A stretch of DNA of 64,000 bases from positions 248,001 to 312,000 of the forward strand of contig NZ_KB905381.1 in the NCBI RefSeq assembly GCF_000379465.1. The letters run 5' to 3'. This document shows, piece after piece, positions 25,071 to 34,931 of this stretch; the stretch's first letter is position 1, and every line of letters starts with the position of its first letter. The position numbers were made by a program, and so were the translations under genes. The DNA comes from Sciscionella marina DSM 45152 (lineage in GTDB: Bacteria > Actinomycetota > Actinomycetes > Mycobacteriales > Pseudonocardiaceae). Under the pieces are notes generated by a model. It saw nothing but the letters and a program-made list of their open reading frames with translations. It ran no database searches and was not told the origin of the DNA.

Positions 25071-25961
25071 ATGACTGTCGACCTCTCCGCCGCCTCGGCC
25101 TTTCTCACCAAGCATGCCCGGCTGCTCGACCGGCAGCGGTATCGGCAGCTGACCGGCGTGGCCGGTCCGGAGCCGGTACTCGCCGCGCTCGAGGCGTACC
25201 GCAATCCGGACGGCGGCTACGGCTGGGGCCTGGAACCTGATCTGCGTTCGCCGGAGAGCCAGACCGGTGCGGCGCTGCATGCCTTCGAGGTGTTCGCCGA
25301 GGTCGGGCCGAGCACCACCCCGCGGGCCGGTCAGCTGTGCGACTGGCTGGACTCGGTGACCCTGTCCGGTGGCGGGCTGCCGTTCGCGCTGCCGGTCACC
25401 GATACGACCGGTTGCGCGCCGTTCTGGTCCGGCGCCGATCCGGTGGAACCGTCCCTGCAGATCTCGGCGATCGTCGCGGAGAACGCGCACCGCGTCGCCG
25501 TACACGATCCGGCAGTGGCCGCGCATCCCTGGCTCGCCGGGATCACCGACTACTGCCTTTCCGCGATCGGCGGCCTCGAACAGCGGCCGCACGCCCTCGT
25601 GCTCGCCTTCGCGGTGCGGCTGCTCAACGTGCTCGCCGAAACCCGTCCGGAGGCGCTGCCGCTGCTGGACCGCTTGGCTGCCTTCGTGCCCCGAGGTGGG
25701 CGGCTGCACGTGGAAGGGGGCGCCGAGGACGAACTGATGCGCCCGCTCGATTTCGCCCCGCTTCCCGGACAGCCCGCGCGGAACCTGCTCGACCCGGTCG
25801 CGGTCGAGGCCGAGCTGCACCGGCTGGCCGAGGGGCAGCAGGCCGACGGCGGATGGCGGGCCGATTTCCACAGCTACTCGGCCGCGGCGGCCCTGGAGTG
25901 GCGCGGCTACCGTACCGTCGGCGCGCTCTCGCTGCTGCGCGGCAACGGATTCCTCGACTGA
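25071..25961 (+). CDS. conserved protein with a terpenoid-cyclase/prenyltransferase-like toroid fold
   Basis: 296 residues with repeated Gly-Gly/aromatic motifs typical of alpha-alpha toroid proteins: YRNPDGGYGWGLEPDL (about 43-58), a second repeat LSGGGLPFALPV, and QQADGGWRADFHSYSAAAALEW near the C-terminus. The DxDD box of squalene-type cyclases is absent, so cyclase activity is doubtful and a binding role is possible. It starts at ATG 25071, 48 bases after the lipoprotein stop on the same strand. No specific function can be given. Confidence 0.8.
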   Translation: MTVDLSAASAFLTKHARLLDRQRYRQLTGVAGPEPVLAALEAYRNPDGGYGWGLEPDLRSPESQTGAALHAFEVFAEVGPSTTPRAGQLCDWLDSVTLSGGGLPFALPVTDTTGCAPFWSGADPVEPSLQISAIVAENAHRVAVHDPAVAAHPWLAGITDYCLSAIGGLEQRPHALVLAFAVRLLNVLAETRPEALPLLDRLAAFVPRGGRLHVEGGAEDELMRPLDFAPLPGQPARNLLDPVAVEAELHRLAEGQQADGGWRADFHSYSAAAALEWRGYRTVGALSLLRGNGFLD

Positions 25962-26026
25962 GTCCGCCCACCACAGGGGGCAGTGCATCCGGAGATGGCG
26001 AACCTCGCCGGACAGGACCGCGCGCA

Positions 26027-27013
26027 TCAGGAGTTGCTGCGCGGCAGGCCGGGCGGGTTCACCTCGGAATCGCGCACGGCCTCGCCGGACAGGTGGTAGG
26101 CGGCGAGCCATTTCGCGTACTGGCCGTGCCGGATCAGGTAGTCGATCGCCGTGGCGAGCGGTTTGGCCAGGCCGTTGCCGCGCTTGGTGGTCGCCGCGAT
26201 CAGCCCCTGCTGGCTGGTGCCCGCCCCGGAGTAGGTTCCGGCGATCCGGGTCGGTCCGGGCGTCTTCGCGGTTTGCGTGACGTGGTAGGTGATCCCCGGA
26301 TCGGTGGCCAGATAGGCGTCGATCCGGCCGGACTGCAGGGCGAGGTAGGTCCCGTTCTTGTTGCCGAAGTTCCGGATGCGCAATTCCTTGCCTTCGGCGG
26401 CCAGCCGGTCCCGCCACTGGGTGAGGATCTTCTCCTGATTGGTCCCCGAATCGACAGCAACGGTCTTCCCGGCGAGGGCTTCGTAGTCACCGGTGAAGTT
26501 CCAGGTGTCCGCTCGCCGGGTTTCGAAGGCGAGCTCGTCCTTGCGGTAGGAGGCGAAATCGAAACCCTGATCCTTGCGCTGCTCGGTGACGGTGATGTTG
26601 GAGAATCCGGCGTCGAACTGTCCACTTTGGATTCGGACGAAGTTGTTCTGCCAGGAGGCGTTCTGCACATCGGCGGTGAGCCCGAGCACCGCGGCCACGA
26701 GCCTGCCGAGATCGGGCTCGGAACCGGTGAGCGTCTGCTGGTCGGTTCCGATGTAGGACAGTGGTGGGGATCCGTCCGGTAGCGCGCCGACCCCGATCAC
26801 CAGCTCGCCGCTGTCCCGGACCGCCGCGGGCAGCTGGTTCCGGATCGCGGCGACCGTGGGCACGCTGAGCTTGACCGGTTTGCCTTCCGCGGTGTTGGCC
26901 GCGATGGTGACGGTTCCGTCGCTCGCTGCCGGGTCCGGTTCTCCGGTACCGCAGCCGGCGAGCACCAGCACGGTGAGCATCGCGACCGTCGTCCGGGATT
27001 TCCAGCTGAGCAT
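26027..27013 (-). CDS. amino-acid ABC transporter substrate-binding lipoprotein
   Basis: 328-residue solute-binding protein of family 3 (polar amino acids, glutamate, opines). Lipobox VLAGC with Cys21 ends the signal peptide. The mature domain has the ELVIGVGALPDGSPPLSYIG strand, then SGQFDAGFSNITVTEQRKDQGFDFASY, and GKTVAVDSGTNQEKIL. AGGAG lies 9 bases before ATG 27013. It is the third gene of the permease-ATPase-binding protein unit and delivers substrate to that permease. The ligand is uncertain, but the family suggests a charged or polar amino acid. Confidence 0.93.
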   Translation of the reverse strand: MLSWKSRTTVAMLTVLVLAGCGTGEPDPAASDGTVTIAANTAEGKPVKLSVPTVAAIRNQLPAAVRDSGELVIGVGALPDGSPPLSYIGTDQQTLTGSEPDLGRLVAAVLGLTADVQNASWQNNFVRIQSGQFDAGFSNITVTEQRKDQGFDFASYRKDELAFETRRADTWNFTGDYEALAGKTVAVDSGTNQEKILTQWRDRLAAEGKELRIRNFGNKNGTYLALQSGRIDAYLATDPGITYHVTQTAKTPGPTRIAGTYSGAGTSQQGLIAATTKRGNGLAKPLATAIDYLIRHGQYAKWLAAYHLSGEAVRDSEVNPPGLPRSNS

Positions 27014-27028
27014 GGATATATCACTCCT

Positions 27029-27790
27029 TCATGCGACGCGGCGCAGGAATTCCCGGATGCGCTCGTGCCCCGGATTGTCGAGTACCGCTTCCGGCGGGCC
27101 CTGTTCGACGATGCGGCCCTCGTCGAGGAACACCACGAGATCGGCGGCCTCGCGGGCGAACGCGATCTCGTGGGTCACCACGATCATGGTCGTGCCGGAC
27201 GCAGCGAGGTCCTTGAGTACGGTGAGCACCTCGCCGACCAGTTCCGGATCCAGCGCCGAGGTCGGCTCGTCGAACAGGATCAGCTCCGGTTCGAGCGCCA
27301 GGGCGCGGGCGATCGCCACCCGCTGCTGCTGTCCGCCGGACAACCGGCGCGGATAGGTCCCGGCCTTGTCCGCGAGACCGACCCTGGCCAGCAGTTCGTG
27401 CGCGTGCTTCTTCGCCTGAGCCTTCGGTTTCCCCTTGGTCACCACCGGTGCCTCGATGATGTTGTCCAGCACGCTCAGATGGTCGAACAGGTTGAAGTCC
27501 TGAAAGACGAAGCCGATGCGGGAGCGCTGGCGCAGGATCGCCGATTCGCCGAGTTCCTTGAGGCGATCGCGGTGTACCCGTACCCCCATCGGCTCGCCGT
27601 GCACGCTGACGTACCCGGTGTCGGCCGGTTCGAGGTGGTTGATCGTGCGCAGCAGGGTGGATTTCCCGGAACCGGAAGGGCCGATGACCACCGCCACCTG
27701 TCCACTGTGGATGGTGAGCCGGATCCGGTCGAGCACTCGGTGCGCGCCATAGGATTTGCTGACATCGCGGATTTCCATGGCCGCGCTCAT
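27029..27790 (-). CDS. amino-acid ABC transporter ATP-binding protein
   Basis: 253-residue ATPase of the GlnQ type: Walker A GPSGSGKST, Q-loop QDFNLF, signature LSGGQQQRVAIARAL, Walker B LILFDEPTSALD and switch histidine VVTHE. The start ATG 27790 overlaps the permease stop by 4 bases. It powers uptake through the adjacent permease in the inner membrane complex. Confidence 0.95.
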   Translation of the reverse strand: MSAAMEIRDVSKSYGAHRVLDRIRLTIHSGQVAVVIGPSGSGKSTLLRTINHLEPADTGYVSVHGEPMGVRVHRDRLKELGESAILRQRSRIGFVFQDFNLFDHLSVLDNIIEAPVVTKGKPKAQAKKHAHELLARVGLADKAGTYPRRLSGGQQQRVAIARALALEPELILFDEPTSALDPELVGEVLTVLKDLAASGTTMIVVTHEIAFAREAADLVVFLDEGRIVEQGPPEAVLDNPGHERIREFLRRVA

Positions 27791-28767
27791 CGGGCCACCC
27801 CGAGGTTGCGCAGTGCCCCGCGGAAGCGCCGTGCCGGTGCGGTACCGCGCTGCGCGCCTTGGGAGAAGTACCGCTCCACGTAGTGCTGCACGATCGACAG
27901 CAGGCTGGTGAGGATGATGTACCACACCGTCCCGACCATGAGCAGCGGGATGATCTGGCCGCTGTTCGTGCTCGCCTGGGTTTCCACGACGCCGAACAGC
28001 TCGAGCAGCGAGGTGATGTACACGACCGAGGTTCCCTTCAGCAGGCCGATCAGCTGGTTGGCATAAGACGGAATGATGGTGCGGGCGGCCTGCGGCAGGA
28101 TGATGCGGCGGTACTGCCGTGCCTTCGGCAGCCCGAGTGCGGCCGCCGCCTCGAGCTGTCCGTGGTGCACCGAGATGATTCCGGAGCGGACGATCTCGGC
28201 CGCGTAGGCCGCCTCGTTGAGACTGAGCCCGAGCACCGCGACCACGAAGAAACTCAGCAGATCCGTGGCCCGGAACGTGACGAACGCCGGTCCGAACGGG
28301 ATACCGAGGCTCAGTACGTTGTACAGCGCGGTGACGTTGGCGAGGAACAGCAGCAGCACGATCAGCGGAATCGAGCGAAAAATCCAGATATACCCCCAGG
28401 AGATCGCCCGCAGCACCGGGTTTCCGGAGAGCCGCATCAGCGCGAGCACGATGCCGCCGAGCAGACCGAACACCGCGGTCAGCCCGGTCAGTTCCAGGGT
28501 GAGTAGCAGTCCGTGCAGGATCACCGGCCGGAAGAACCAGTACCCGAACACCGGCCACTGGAACACCGGATTCGTCACCAGCGCGTGGACGAATTGGGCC
28601 AGCAGCACCAGAGCGATCGCGGCGAGGATCCACCGGCCGGGATGGTGCTGCCGCAGGACCGGTTTCGCGGCCAGTTCGTCGAGCCGTGCCGCGTCGAGTG
28701 GTGGGGAAGAGCTTGGGCGCAAGGGGATCACTCCGGGCAGCGATGAATCGATGCGCAGTACTGTCAC
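27787..28767 (-). CDS. amino-acid ABC transporter permease
   Basis: 326-residue membrane subunit of the HisM/GlnP family. The N-terminal ~55 residues are soluble. The transmembrane domain contains five or six helices and the EAA loop YAAEIVRSGIISVHHGQLEAAAALGL, which docks the ATPase, followed by ILPQAARTIIPSYANQLIGLLKGTS. GTG 28767 is chosen because the preceding frame lacks protein character. Ribosome-binding sequence is weak. As the only permease in the unit it probably acts as a homodimer. Confidence 0.92.
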   Translation of the reverse strand: MTVLRIDSSLPGVIPLRPSSSPPLDAARLDELAAKPVLRQHHPGRWILAAIALVLLAQFVHALVTNPVFQWPVFGYWFFRPVILHGLLLTLELTGLTAVFGLLGGIVLALMRLSGNPVLRAISWGYIWIFRSIPLIVLLLFLANVTALYNVLSLGIPFGPAFVTFRATDLLSFFVVAVLGLSLNEAAYAAEIVRSGIISVHHGQLEAAAALGLPKARQYRRIILPQAARTIIPSYANQLIGLLKGTSVVYITSLLELFGVVETQASTNSGQIIPLLMVGTVWYIILTSLLSIVQHYVERYFSQGAQRGTAPARRFRGALRNLGVAR

Positions 28768-28927
28768 CGAAGCACCGCCGGGTTGTCGAGCGCCGGATCC
28801 GCTTTCCCAGATTGCGAGGTCCCGCTCCGATATGTTCGCAGCCGGGGATTGTCGGTCACCGAGGCGCCGCCGTTCCGGTATGTGGATGGCACACGTCCGT
28901 GTGATGCCGAACCGGTAACGTCGAGGC

Positions 28928-29647
28928 GTGCCGTCCTCGCTGCGTGAACTCGACAATCCGGCGTGGACCTCGTTGACCGGACCACACGCGCGATTCGCGC
29001 TACGGCACGGAAAAGCCCGGAGATACCCGGCCGCCATCGCCCCGTTCGTCGCGGTCCCCGATGTGCTCGACGGGCAGGTGTGGCGTGACCTTGCCGCGCT
29101 CGCCGGTCCCGGTTCGCTCGTCTCGCTCGCCGATCCGGCGGGCATGCCACCGGAGCACTGGGAGGCCGTGAGCGCCGTGCGCGGAGTGCAACTCGACGGT
29201 TCGGCGGTGTTCGGGGCGCCGGACCACGAAGCGGTCCGGCTCACGGCCGCGGACGTGCCCGAAATGCTGGAGCTCGTGGCGCGCACGAAACCCGGCCCGT
29301 TCCGGTCCCGCACCATCGAACTCGGCACCTATCTCGGTATCCGGCGTGATGGCGAGCTCATCGCGATGGCGGGGGAACGGTTGCATCCGCCCGGCTGGAC
29401 CGAGATCAGCGCGGTGTGCACCGATCAGCGTTACCGCGGTCAGGGCTTGGCCACCCGGCTCGTGTTCGCCCTCGCCGCGGAGATCCGGTCCCGGGGCGAG
29501 ACTCCGTTCATGCATGCCGCCGCGGACAACATCGGCGCGATCCGGCTCTACGAATCGCTCGGTTTCCGGCTGCGCAGGCCGCGCCGGTTCGTCAGCGCCA
29601 CGGTGCCCGGCGCCGAGCCGGTCACCGGTCCGGCGTGTCCGCCATGA
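28928..29647 (+). CDS. GNAT-family N-acetyltransferase
   Basis: 239 residues with a C-terminal GNAT fold: acetyl-CoA loop VCTDQRYRGQGLATRLV (about 160-176) and HAAADNIGAIRLYESLGFRLRR. The N-terminal 100 residues are a second, degenerate domain as in the FR47-like group. It transfers an acetyl group from acetyl-CoA to an amine; the acceptor is unknown. GTG 28928 follows a weak site. The last 26 bases overlap the convergent phosphotransferase gene. Confidence 0.88.
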   Translation: MPSSLRELDNPAWTSLTGPHARFALRHGKARRYPAAIAPFVAVPDVLDGQVWRDLAALAGPGSLVSLADPAGMPPEHWEAVSAVRGVQLDGSAVFGAPDHEAVRLTAADVPEMLELVARTKPGPFRSRTIELGTYLGIRRDGELIAMAGERLHPPGWTEISAVCTDQRYRGQGLATRLVFALAAEIRSRGETPFMHAAADNIGAIRLYESLGFRLRRPRRFVSATVPGAEPVTGPACPP

Positions 29648-30524
29648 GGCGTTCGAGGGTGCGCCGCCCCATCCGGCTCATCGCCGGGTTGCTGTCCACG
29701 TAGTACCAGACCGCGCCCATCGACTGTTCGAAAGCCCAGGCCTTGCCGCGCTCCCACGCCGCCTCCGTGCAGCCGAGGGCGTCCCGGAACACCTGCCGTG
29801 GCCCGGTTTCGAGCAGATGCCAGGCGGCCACCAGGTCCAGCGCCGGATCGGCCGGGCCGAGGCCGCCCACGTCGAGCACCCCGGCCAGGCGCCCGCCGGA
29901 GACCAGGACATTGCCGGGGATCAGATCGCCGTGGCACAGGACATCCGTGCCCGGGGGCGGTAATTCCCGCATCGCCGCCCACATCCGGCGCAGCCGTGGA
30001 ACATCCAGGAGCCGTTCACTGCGGGCGAAGCAGGTCCGCATCCACTCGTCGTGGGCGCGCAGTTCGCCGCCCCGGCCGGATCCGCCGAACCGCCTGCCCC
30101 GGGTGCCGATGGCGCGCACCCCGCTGATGAACTCGGCCAGGTCCCGCCCGAAGCCCGGCGAGGAGCCCGGATTCTCTTCGGTGGCCACGACACCGGGCAA
30201 CCAGGTCTGCACCGACCAGGGAAGCGGATAACCGGCCCCGGGGTCACCGAGGGCCACCGGTTCGGGGGTCGGAAACCGGGTGCGGCCGGCGAGTTCACGT
30301 GCCGCGGCCGCCTCCGCCTCCAGGCGCTGCCGCAGCTGCCCGATTCCGTCTGGCTGCAAGGGTAAGCGCGCCGCGAGCCGATCGCCGATCGGGAAGATGG
30401 CATTGACGGTTCCGGTGGCGGTGACGCGCCGGACCGGCAGCTCTCCCCATTCGGGGAACTGCTCGCCGACCAGTGCGCGCACCGTTTCCGGTGCCACGGT
30501 CAGCTGGCCGGCATGCATGTTCAT
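29622..30524 (-). CDS. aminoglycoside phosphotransferase (APH) family kinase
   Basis: 300-residue kinase-fold protein. The Brenner-type catalytic loop is TDVLCHGDLIPGNVLV (HGD-x4-N) and the metal-binding strand is LAGVLDVGGLGPADPALDLVAAW. The family phosphorylates small molecules such as aminoglycosides, macrolides or homoserine-like alcohols. Family membership alone does not show drug resistance. It lies 51 bases downstream of the carboxylic acid reductase gene on the same strand and could be co-transcribed. Confidence 0.9.
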   Translation of the reverse strand: MNMHAGQLTVAPETVRALVGEQFPEWGELPVRRVTATGTVNAIFPIGDRLAARLPLQPDGIGQLRQRLEAEAAAARELAGRTRFPTPEPVALGDPGAGYPLPWSVQTWLPGVVATEENPGSSPGFGRDLAEFISGVRAIGTRGRRFGGSGRGGELRAHDEWMRTCFARSERLLDVPRLRRMWAAMRELPPPGTDVLCHGDLIPGNVLVSGGRLAGVLDVGGLGPADPALDLVAAWHLLETGPRQVFRDALGCTEAAWERGKAWAFEQSMGAVWYYVDSNPAMSRMGRRTLERLMADTPDR

Positions 30525-30575
30525 CCGTACAGCATCACGGTCCGGCCCCTCGGCCGCAACCGATTTCCGTGCTGC

Positions 30576-33500
30576 TCAGAGCAGTTCGAGCTGTTCCAGA
30601 TCGGTGATGTACTTGACGATCAATCCCTTCGTGATGTGCGGGATGTCGTGGTCCGCACCGATCTTGGCTTCTTGCACGGCTTTCCGGAACTGCTCGGCCG
30701 GGACGAGCCCACCGCCGACCGGTTCGACCGGTTCGGCGTAGGAGTGCAACAGCGGAAGCACGGAGTGCTGGCGCTGGTTCTCCGGGAGACCGCGCAGCGC
30801 GGTGCTGAACCGGGTGAGCCAATCCTGGTATCCGGGAACCCGTTCGATCCGGTAACCGGCCTCGATCAGCCAGCCGATGAAGGTGTCCAGGGAAATGCCG
30901 TCATCGTGCGGGTTGAACACGTGGTAGGTGTGGTACCCATCGGTGTTGCCACCGCCGATGGTGTCCACCGCCTCGGCACTGAAGTCGACCGGAAGCCCGT
31001 CGTAGTGCGCGTGCGCCGAATCGGTGCGGTAGAAGGACTCCGGCGCGATTCCGCTGGCCACCAGGCTCAGCATCAGCCGGGTGAACATGTCCGGGAGGTT
31101 GAGCTGGCCGGTGTAGCGGCTGTGCGTGAGAATCATGTCCGAGCGGAATACGCTGACCGGGAGGCCGCAGGAATCGTGCGCCTCACGCAACAGGACCTCG
31201 CCCGCCCATTTGCTCATTCCGTAACCGTTGGCGTAGTCGTCGTTGACCTGCCGGACGGAGCTGAGCTCGCGGATATCGGTGACCTCGTCGAACCGGCCCG
31301 GTTCGATCTGGTCGGCGACGCCGATGGTGGACACGTTGGTGAACGGCTTGATGCGGCCGGTGATCGCCAGCTTGATCAGCTCGGCGGTGCCGACCACGTT
31401 CGGCCCGAACAGTTGCTCGTACGGAAGCACGTGATTGACCAGTGCGCCGGGGTGCATGATCGTGTCGATCTCCTCGGCGAGCCGCTGCCAGACCGCGCCG
31501 TCCAGCCCGAGATCGGCCTCACCGATGTCCCCGGCGAACACCTCGAGATGATCCTCGGCCAGTTCTCGGTAGTGGCGCAGCAGTTCGGCGTCCCCGGTGT
31601 CGAAGGTCGCGTCCAGCCGTTCGCGGGCGGCCGCGTCGTCGGTACCGCGCACGAGGCAGACGAGTGTGCCGCCGTGCTCGGCGAGCCGCTCCAGCCAGTC
31701 GATGCACATGAACCGGCCGAGGTACCCGGTCGCGCCGGTCAGCAGCACAGTGCGCGGAGTGGCCGCGGGGCCGGGCAGACCGGATGCCGTCGCGATCGTG
31801 GCCGGGTCGATGAACTTCTCCAGCGTCAGCTCACTCGCCCGGATCTCGGTGGCACCCGCACCGTGCACCGAGGCGAAGCTGGGCCGCAGTCCTTCTCCGG
31901 AACGCTGTGCGGTGATGTAGTCGGCGATCGCGCGCAGATCGGTTGCCGGGCTGATCACCACGCCGACCGGGACATCCACCTCGAAGATCTCGCCGAGCAG
32001 TGTGGCGAAGGACAGCGCGGAGAGCGAATCCCCGCCCAGTTCGGTGAACCGGACGTGTTCGTGTATCTCGGATTCCGCGCAGCCGAGCAGGGCGCGCGCC
32101 GCGCGGGTGAGCGTCTCGTACACCGGCTGATCGGGGCCGCCGCGGCGCAGCGCGCGCAGTTCATCGGTCTGCCCGTGCGCCAGTTCGGCGTAGAGCGCTT
32201 CGAGCTGTTCGCCGTAGCGTTCCCGCAGGCGCGGGCGCAGCAGCTTCCGGATGTCCGAGAGCAATCCGTTGGCCATGCTGAACGGTTCGGTCTCCACCAG
32301 GAATTCGCGCGGGATCTCGAAGGATTCGAGCCCGGCCTCCTTCGCGGTCTGCCCGATCGCCTCGGCGAGTTTCGGCCTGACCGCCTCGGCGCTGCCCGCC
32401 TCGGCGAGTGCCTGTTCGCTCGGCACCACGACGGCGAGCAGGTAGGGCCGTTCGCTGCTGCCGTAGGCGAAGATCTGGCGGATCAACGGGTTCGCGGTGA
32501 ACTCCGACTCCACTTTGGACAGCGTGACGAACTCGCCCTGGGAGAGTTTCTGCACGTTGTTGCGCCGGTCCACGTACACCAGCCGGTCCGGGCCGGTCTC
32601 GGCCATGACGTCACCGGTCTTGTAGAAACCGTCCTCGTCGAACATCGAGGCCGTGACCTCGGGGCGGTTGTAGTAGCCGGGGAAGATGGTGTCGGTCTTG
32701 AGTAGCAGCTCACCGCGTGGGTGCGGCCGGTCGGTGTGGAAGTAGCCGAGTTCGGGAACGTCGATGAGCTTGTACTCCCGCACCGGAGGCCGCTGGATCT
32801 CGCCGTCGAACAGGACCACGCCGAACTCGGTGGCCCCGTAGCCGTCGTACAGCGGAATCCGGAGGCAGGCCTCGGCGAACGCCTTGATCTCCGCGGAGAT
32901 CGGCGCACTGCCCACCATGGCGGTCAGCACCCGCCCACCGAGAAACCGGGTGTGCAGGTCCGCCTTCACCGCCGCGTCGAGTTCGGCCGGATCGCTGAAC
33001 TCGGCCTCGCGGCGATCCAGTTCTCCTTGATATTCCTGGAAAAGCATGTCGAAGATGCGCGGGACGGCGAACAGTTCGGTCGGCCGGGCCAGGGCCAGAT
33101 CCTCGAAGAGCGTGGACAGATCCGCCCTCGCGGCGAAGTAGGTGATCCCGCCGCGGCCGAGGGTGCTGGCGATCGTCACCCGGCCGAACATGTGGCTCAT
33201 CGGCATGAAGCTGAGCGTGATCGCGGGGGACTCGTCCTCCACCGGAAGTTCCCCGTACCAGTAGCGGAGCATGGTGCGCTCCGGGTACATCGCGCCCTTG
33301 GGCGCCCCGGTGCTGCCCGAGGTGTAGATCAGCATGGTCAGCGGATCCTCGCCGGGGGCGGGCACGAACTGTTGCGCGGGCGGCTTGGCCTTCCCATGTT
33401 CGAGCACATCCTCGAGGGTGCGGACTTCGACGCCCGCCGGGTACAGCCGCGCCACCGCGGACTCGAACGCTTCCCGCTCCTGGTCCACCTCGTCGTGGTA

Positions 33501-34088
33501 GTCGAACACCATCAGCTGGCGCGGTTTCGAGCCCGAGGCCAGGATGAGTTCCACGGCCTTGTCCAGGTATCCAGGGCTGGCCGCGAACAGCGCGGGCGTG
33601 GTCTCGTCCACGATCGCCTGCAGCTGCGGCACCGCCGAACTCGGTTGCAGCGGCACCGAAACGGCGCCCAGGTAGATCGCGGTCAGGTCGAGGACCACAT
33701 AGTTGGAGCTGGTGAATCCGATGGTGGCGATGAAATCACCCGCGCCGATCCCGGAACCGGCCCATTCGGTGGCGATCGCGGTCGCGTCCGCCCACAGCTG
33801 CCCGTAGGTGCGGGTGCGGAACTCCGGGAGCAGCCGCAGGCTCCGCCGTCCCGAGACCGGGTCGGTCGCCAGTTCGGTGGCGCGCTCGGCGGTCGCTGGC
33901 CGGTCCGCGTAGCCCTGCATGATCCGCGCGATCGTCTGCCCGAGGCCGAGCCCCGGTTGCCTGGCGAACTCGCTGACCTGCCTGCTCGGCATCGCCGCGC
34001 GGAACTGCGCATCGCTTTCCAACAGCGTGGCCCGTAGTCGCGCCGCTCGTTCGTCCTCTGCTTTCGGTGCTGTGCCCACAGCTCTCAC
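30576..34088 (-). CDS. car: carboxylic acid reductase (A-T-R multidomain enzyme)
   Basis: 1170 residues, matching the Nocardia and Mycobacterium enzymes (about 1170). The adenylation domain (to about 640) carries the AMP loop [19 protein letters not shown] and DGYGATEFG. The carrier domain has [14 protein letters not shown] with phosphopantetheine site Ser688. The reductase domain opens with [13 protein letters not shown] (NADPH) and has the SDR pair YGMSK near residue 960. It activates a carboxylic acid with ATP, loads it on the carrier and reduces it to an aldehyde with NADPH, stopping there. GTG 34088 follows GGGAAG. It needs a phosphopantetheinyl transferase, which is not in this window. 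A TetR gene lies upstream on the same strand. Confidence 0.97.
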   Translation of the reverse strand: MRAVGTAPKAEDERAARLRATLLESDAQFRAAMPSRQVSEFARQPGLGLGQTIARIMQGYADRPATAERATELATDPVSGRRSLRLLPEFRTRTYGQLWADATAIATEWAGSGIGAGDFIATIGFTSSNYVVLDLTAIYLGAVSVPLQPSSAVPQLQAIVDETTPALFAASPGYLDKAVELILASGSKPRQLMVFDYHDEVDQEREAFESAVARLYPAGVEVRTLEDVLEHGKAKPPAQQFVPAPGEDPLTMLIYTSGSTGAPKGAMYPERTMLRYWYGELPVEDESPAITLSFMPMSHMFGRVTIASTLGRGGITYFAARADLSTLFEDLALARPTELFAVPRIFDMLFQEYQGELDRREAEFSDPAELDAAVKADLHTRFLGGRVLTAMVGSAPISAEIKAFAEACLRIPLYDGYGATEFGVVLFDGEIQRPPVREYKLIDVPELGYFHTDRPHPRGELLLKTDTIFPGYYNRPEVTASMFDEDGFYKTGDVMAETGPDRLVYVDRRNNVQKLSQGEFVTLSKVESEFTANPLIRQIFAYGSSERPYLLAVVVPSEQALAEAGSAEAVRPKLAEAIGQTAKEAGLESFEIPREFLVETEPFSMANGLLSDIRKLLRPRLRERYGEQLEALYAELAHGQTDELRALRRGGPDQPVYETLTRAARALLGCAESEIHEHVRFTELGGDSLSALSFATLLGEIFEVDVPVGVVISPATDLRAIADYITAQRSGEGLRPSFASVHGAGATEIRASELTLEKFIDPATIATASGLPGPAATPRTVLLTGATGYLGRFMCIDWLERLAEHGGTLVCLVRGTDDAAARERLDATFDTGDAELLRHYRELAEDHLEVFAGDIGEADLGLDGAVWQRLAEEIDTIMHPGALVNHVLPYEQLFGPNVVGTAELIKLAITGRIKPFTNVSTIGVADQIEPGRFDEVTDIRELSSVRQVNDDYANGYGMSKWAGEVLLREAHDSCGLPVSVFRSDMILTHSRYTGQLNLPDMFTRLMLSLVASGIAPESFYRTDSAHAHYDGLPVDFSAEAVDTIGGGNTDGYHTYHVFNPHDDGISLDTFIGWLIEAGYRIERVPGYQDWLTRFSTALRGLPENQRQHSVLPLLHSYAEPVEPVGGGLVPAEQFRKAVQEAKIGADHDIPHITKGLIVKYITDLEQLELL

Positions 34089-34134
34089 CAGCTTCCCTCG
34101 CCGAGCGCTCGCACATTTAGTTGCCTTACGCTAA

Positions 34135-34150
34135 TTGACTGTACTGACAA
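34135..34150. promoter_or_regulatory. imperfect palindrome TTGACTGTACTGACAA upstream of car
   Basis: 16-bp near-palindrome centred on GTAC (12 of 16 positions symmetric), in the AT-richer leader 47-62 bases before the car start and after the TetR stop. It is a plausible TetR operator or promoter element; on the minus strand it offers TTGTCA as a -35-like hexamer, but no convincing -10 follows. Confidence 0.4.
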
Positions 34151-34258
34151 GTAAAGCAGTGCGCACAGTGATTGTGATGTGACGATCAGCTTATCGCCTT
34201 CTTGTCAACCGGGCATTGACTGCGGCGCGGAGCGGGAATACCATTCGCGCTCTCGCGC

Positions 34259-34867
34259 TCAGGGTTGCGCGGCTATCGCAGGCCAGAGCAGCTCGACGCT
34301 GTCCCGATCGGGGTCGGCCGTGCCGGGCCGCGGGCGCAGGCTGTCCACGAACCGCACACCGTAGAGCATCGTGGCGGCGTGCTCGGTGTTCACCCCGGCC
34401 CGGATCTCACCGCGCTCCCGCATCGACTCCAGCAGCATGCTGATCGCCCGGGTGCGGGGTTCGACCAGCTCCTCGTTGATCAGTTCGAGCAGTTCCGGAA
34501 TCCGCCTGCTCTCCGCGAGCAGGGTGGCGTAGAGCTTGCGGTGCTGGTGATCCTCGCTCGGCCGCAGGTGCCGGAGCAGGCGCAGCAACCGCTTCTTGGG
34601 ATGCAGCTTCAGCCAGTTCTCCGGCACCAGCTCGTCTTCCTGGGTCAGCGTGGAGCGGACCGCGGCGACCACCAGGGCCCGTTTGGTCGGCCAGCGCAGA
34701 TAGACGGTCGGGCGGGTGGTTCCGGCTTCCGCGGCCACCTTCGCCAGCGACATTCCCGCGTAGCCGTCCTCGATGAACCGCCGGATGGTCGCCTTGATGA
34801 CCGCCTCGTCCACCCCGGGCGTGCGCGGCCGGCCCATCGGTGGCCGCCGGTCGGCCAGCTCAGCCAT
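34259..34867 (-). CDS. TetR-family transcriptional regulator
   Basis: 202-residue regulator. A short N-terminal extension precedes MGRPRTPGVDEAVIKATIRRF, and the HTH reads MSLAKVAAEAGTTRPTVYLRWPTKRALV. A start at that inner ATG is also possible. It lies 170 bases upstream of car in the same direction and is the likely regulator of the carboxylic acid reductase; this is positional inference. Confidence 0.9.
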   Translation of the reverse strand: MAELADRRPPMGRPRTPGVDEAVIKATIRRFIEDGYAGMSLAKVAAEAGTTRPTVYLRWPTKRALVVAAVRSTLTQEDELVPENWLKLHPKKRLLRLLRHLRPSEDHQHRKLYATLLAESRRIPELLELINEELVEPRTRAISMLLESMRERGEIRAGVNTEHAATMLYGVRFVDSLRPRPGTADPDRDSVELLWPAIAAQP

Positions 34868-34931
34868 CTCCCGCTCCCCGGTCGAGGTGTTCCGCGATCT
34901 GACCGGTCCATTGTAGATTCCGTCCGGGGCG

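Noticed and set aside
23898-26417. Minus-strand open frame of 839 codons under the HAD lipoprotein and toroid-fold genes
   Set aside because: Arg/Gly/His-rich antisense composition; both plus-strand genes carry clear motifs and signals.
28763-28872. Two similar 18-base stretches (GTCACCGAAGCACCGCCG and a 16/18 copy) upstream of the ABC permease
   Set aside because: GC-rich, 92 bases apart and without symmetry; may be chance or shared codon content, so not claimed as a regulatory repeat.
30513-32705. Long plus-strand open frame of about 730 codons opposite car
   Set aside because: It is the mirror of a strongly biased high-GC coding sequence; no family resemblance, no ribosome-binding site, and the minus-strand car protein explains the bias completely.
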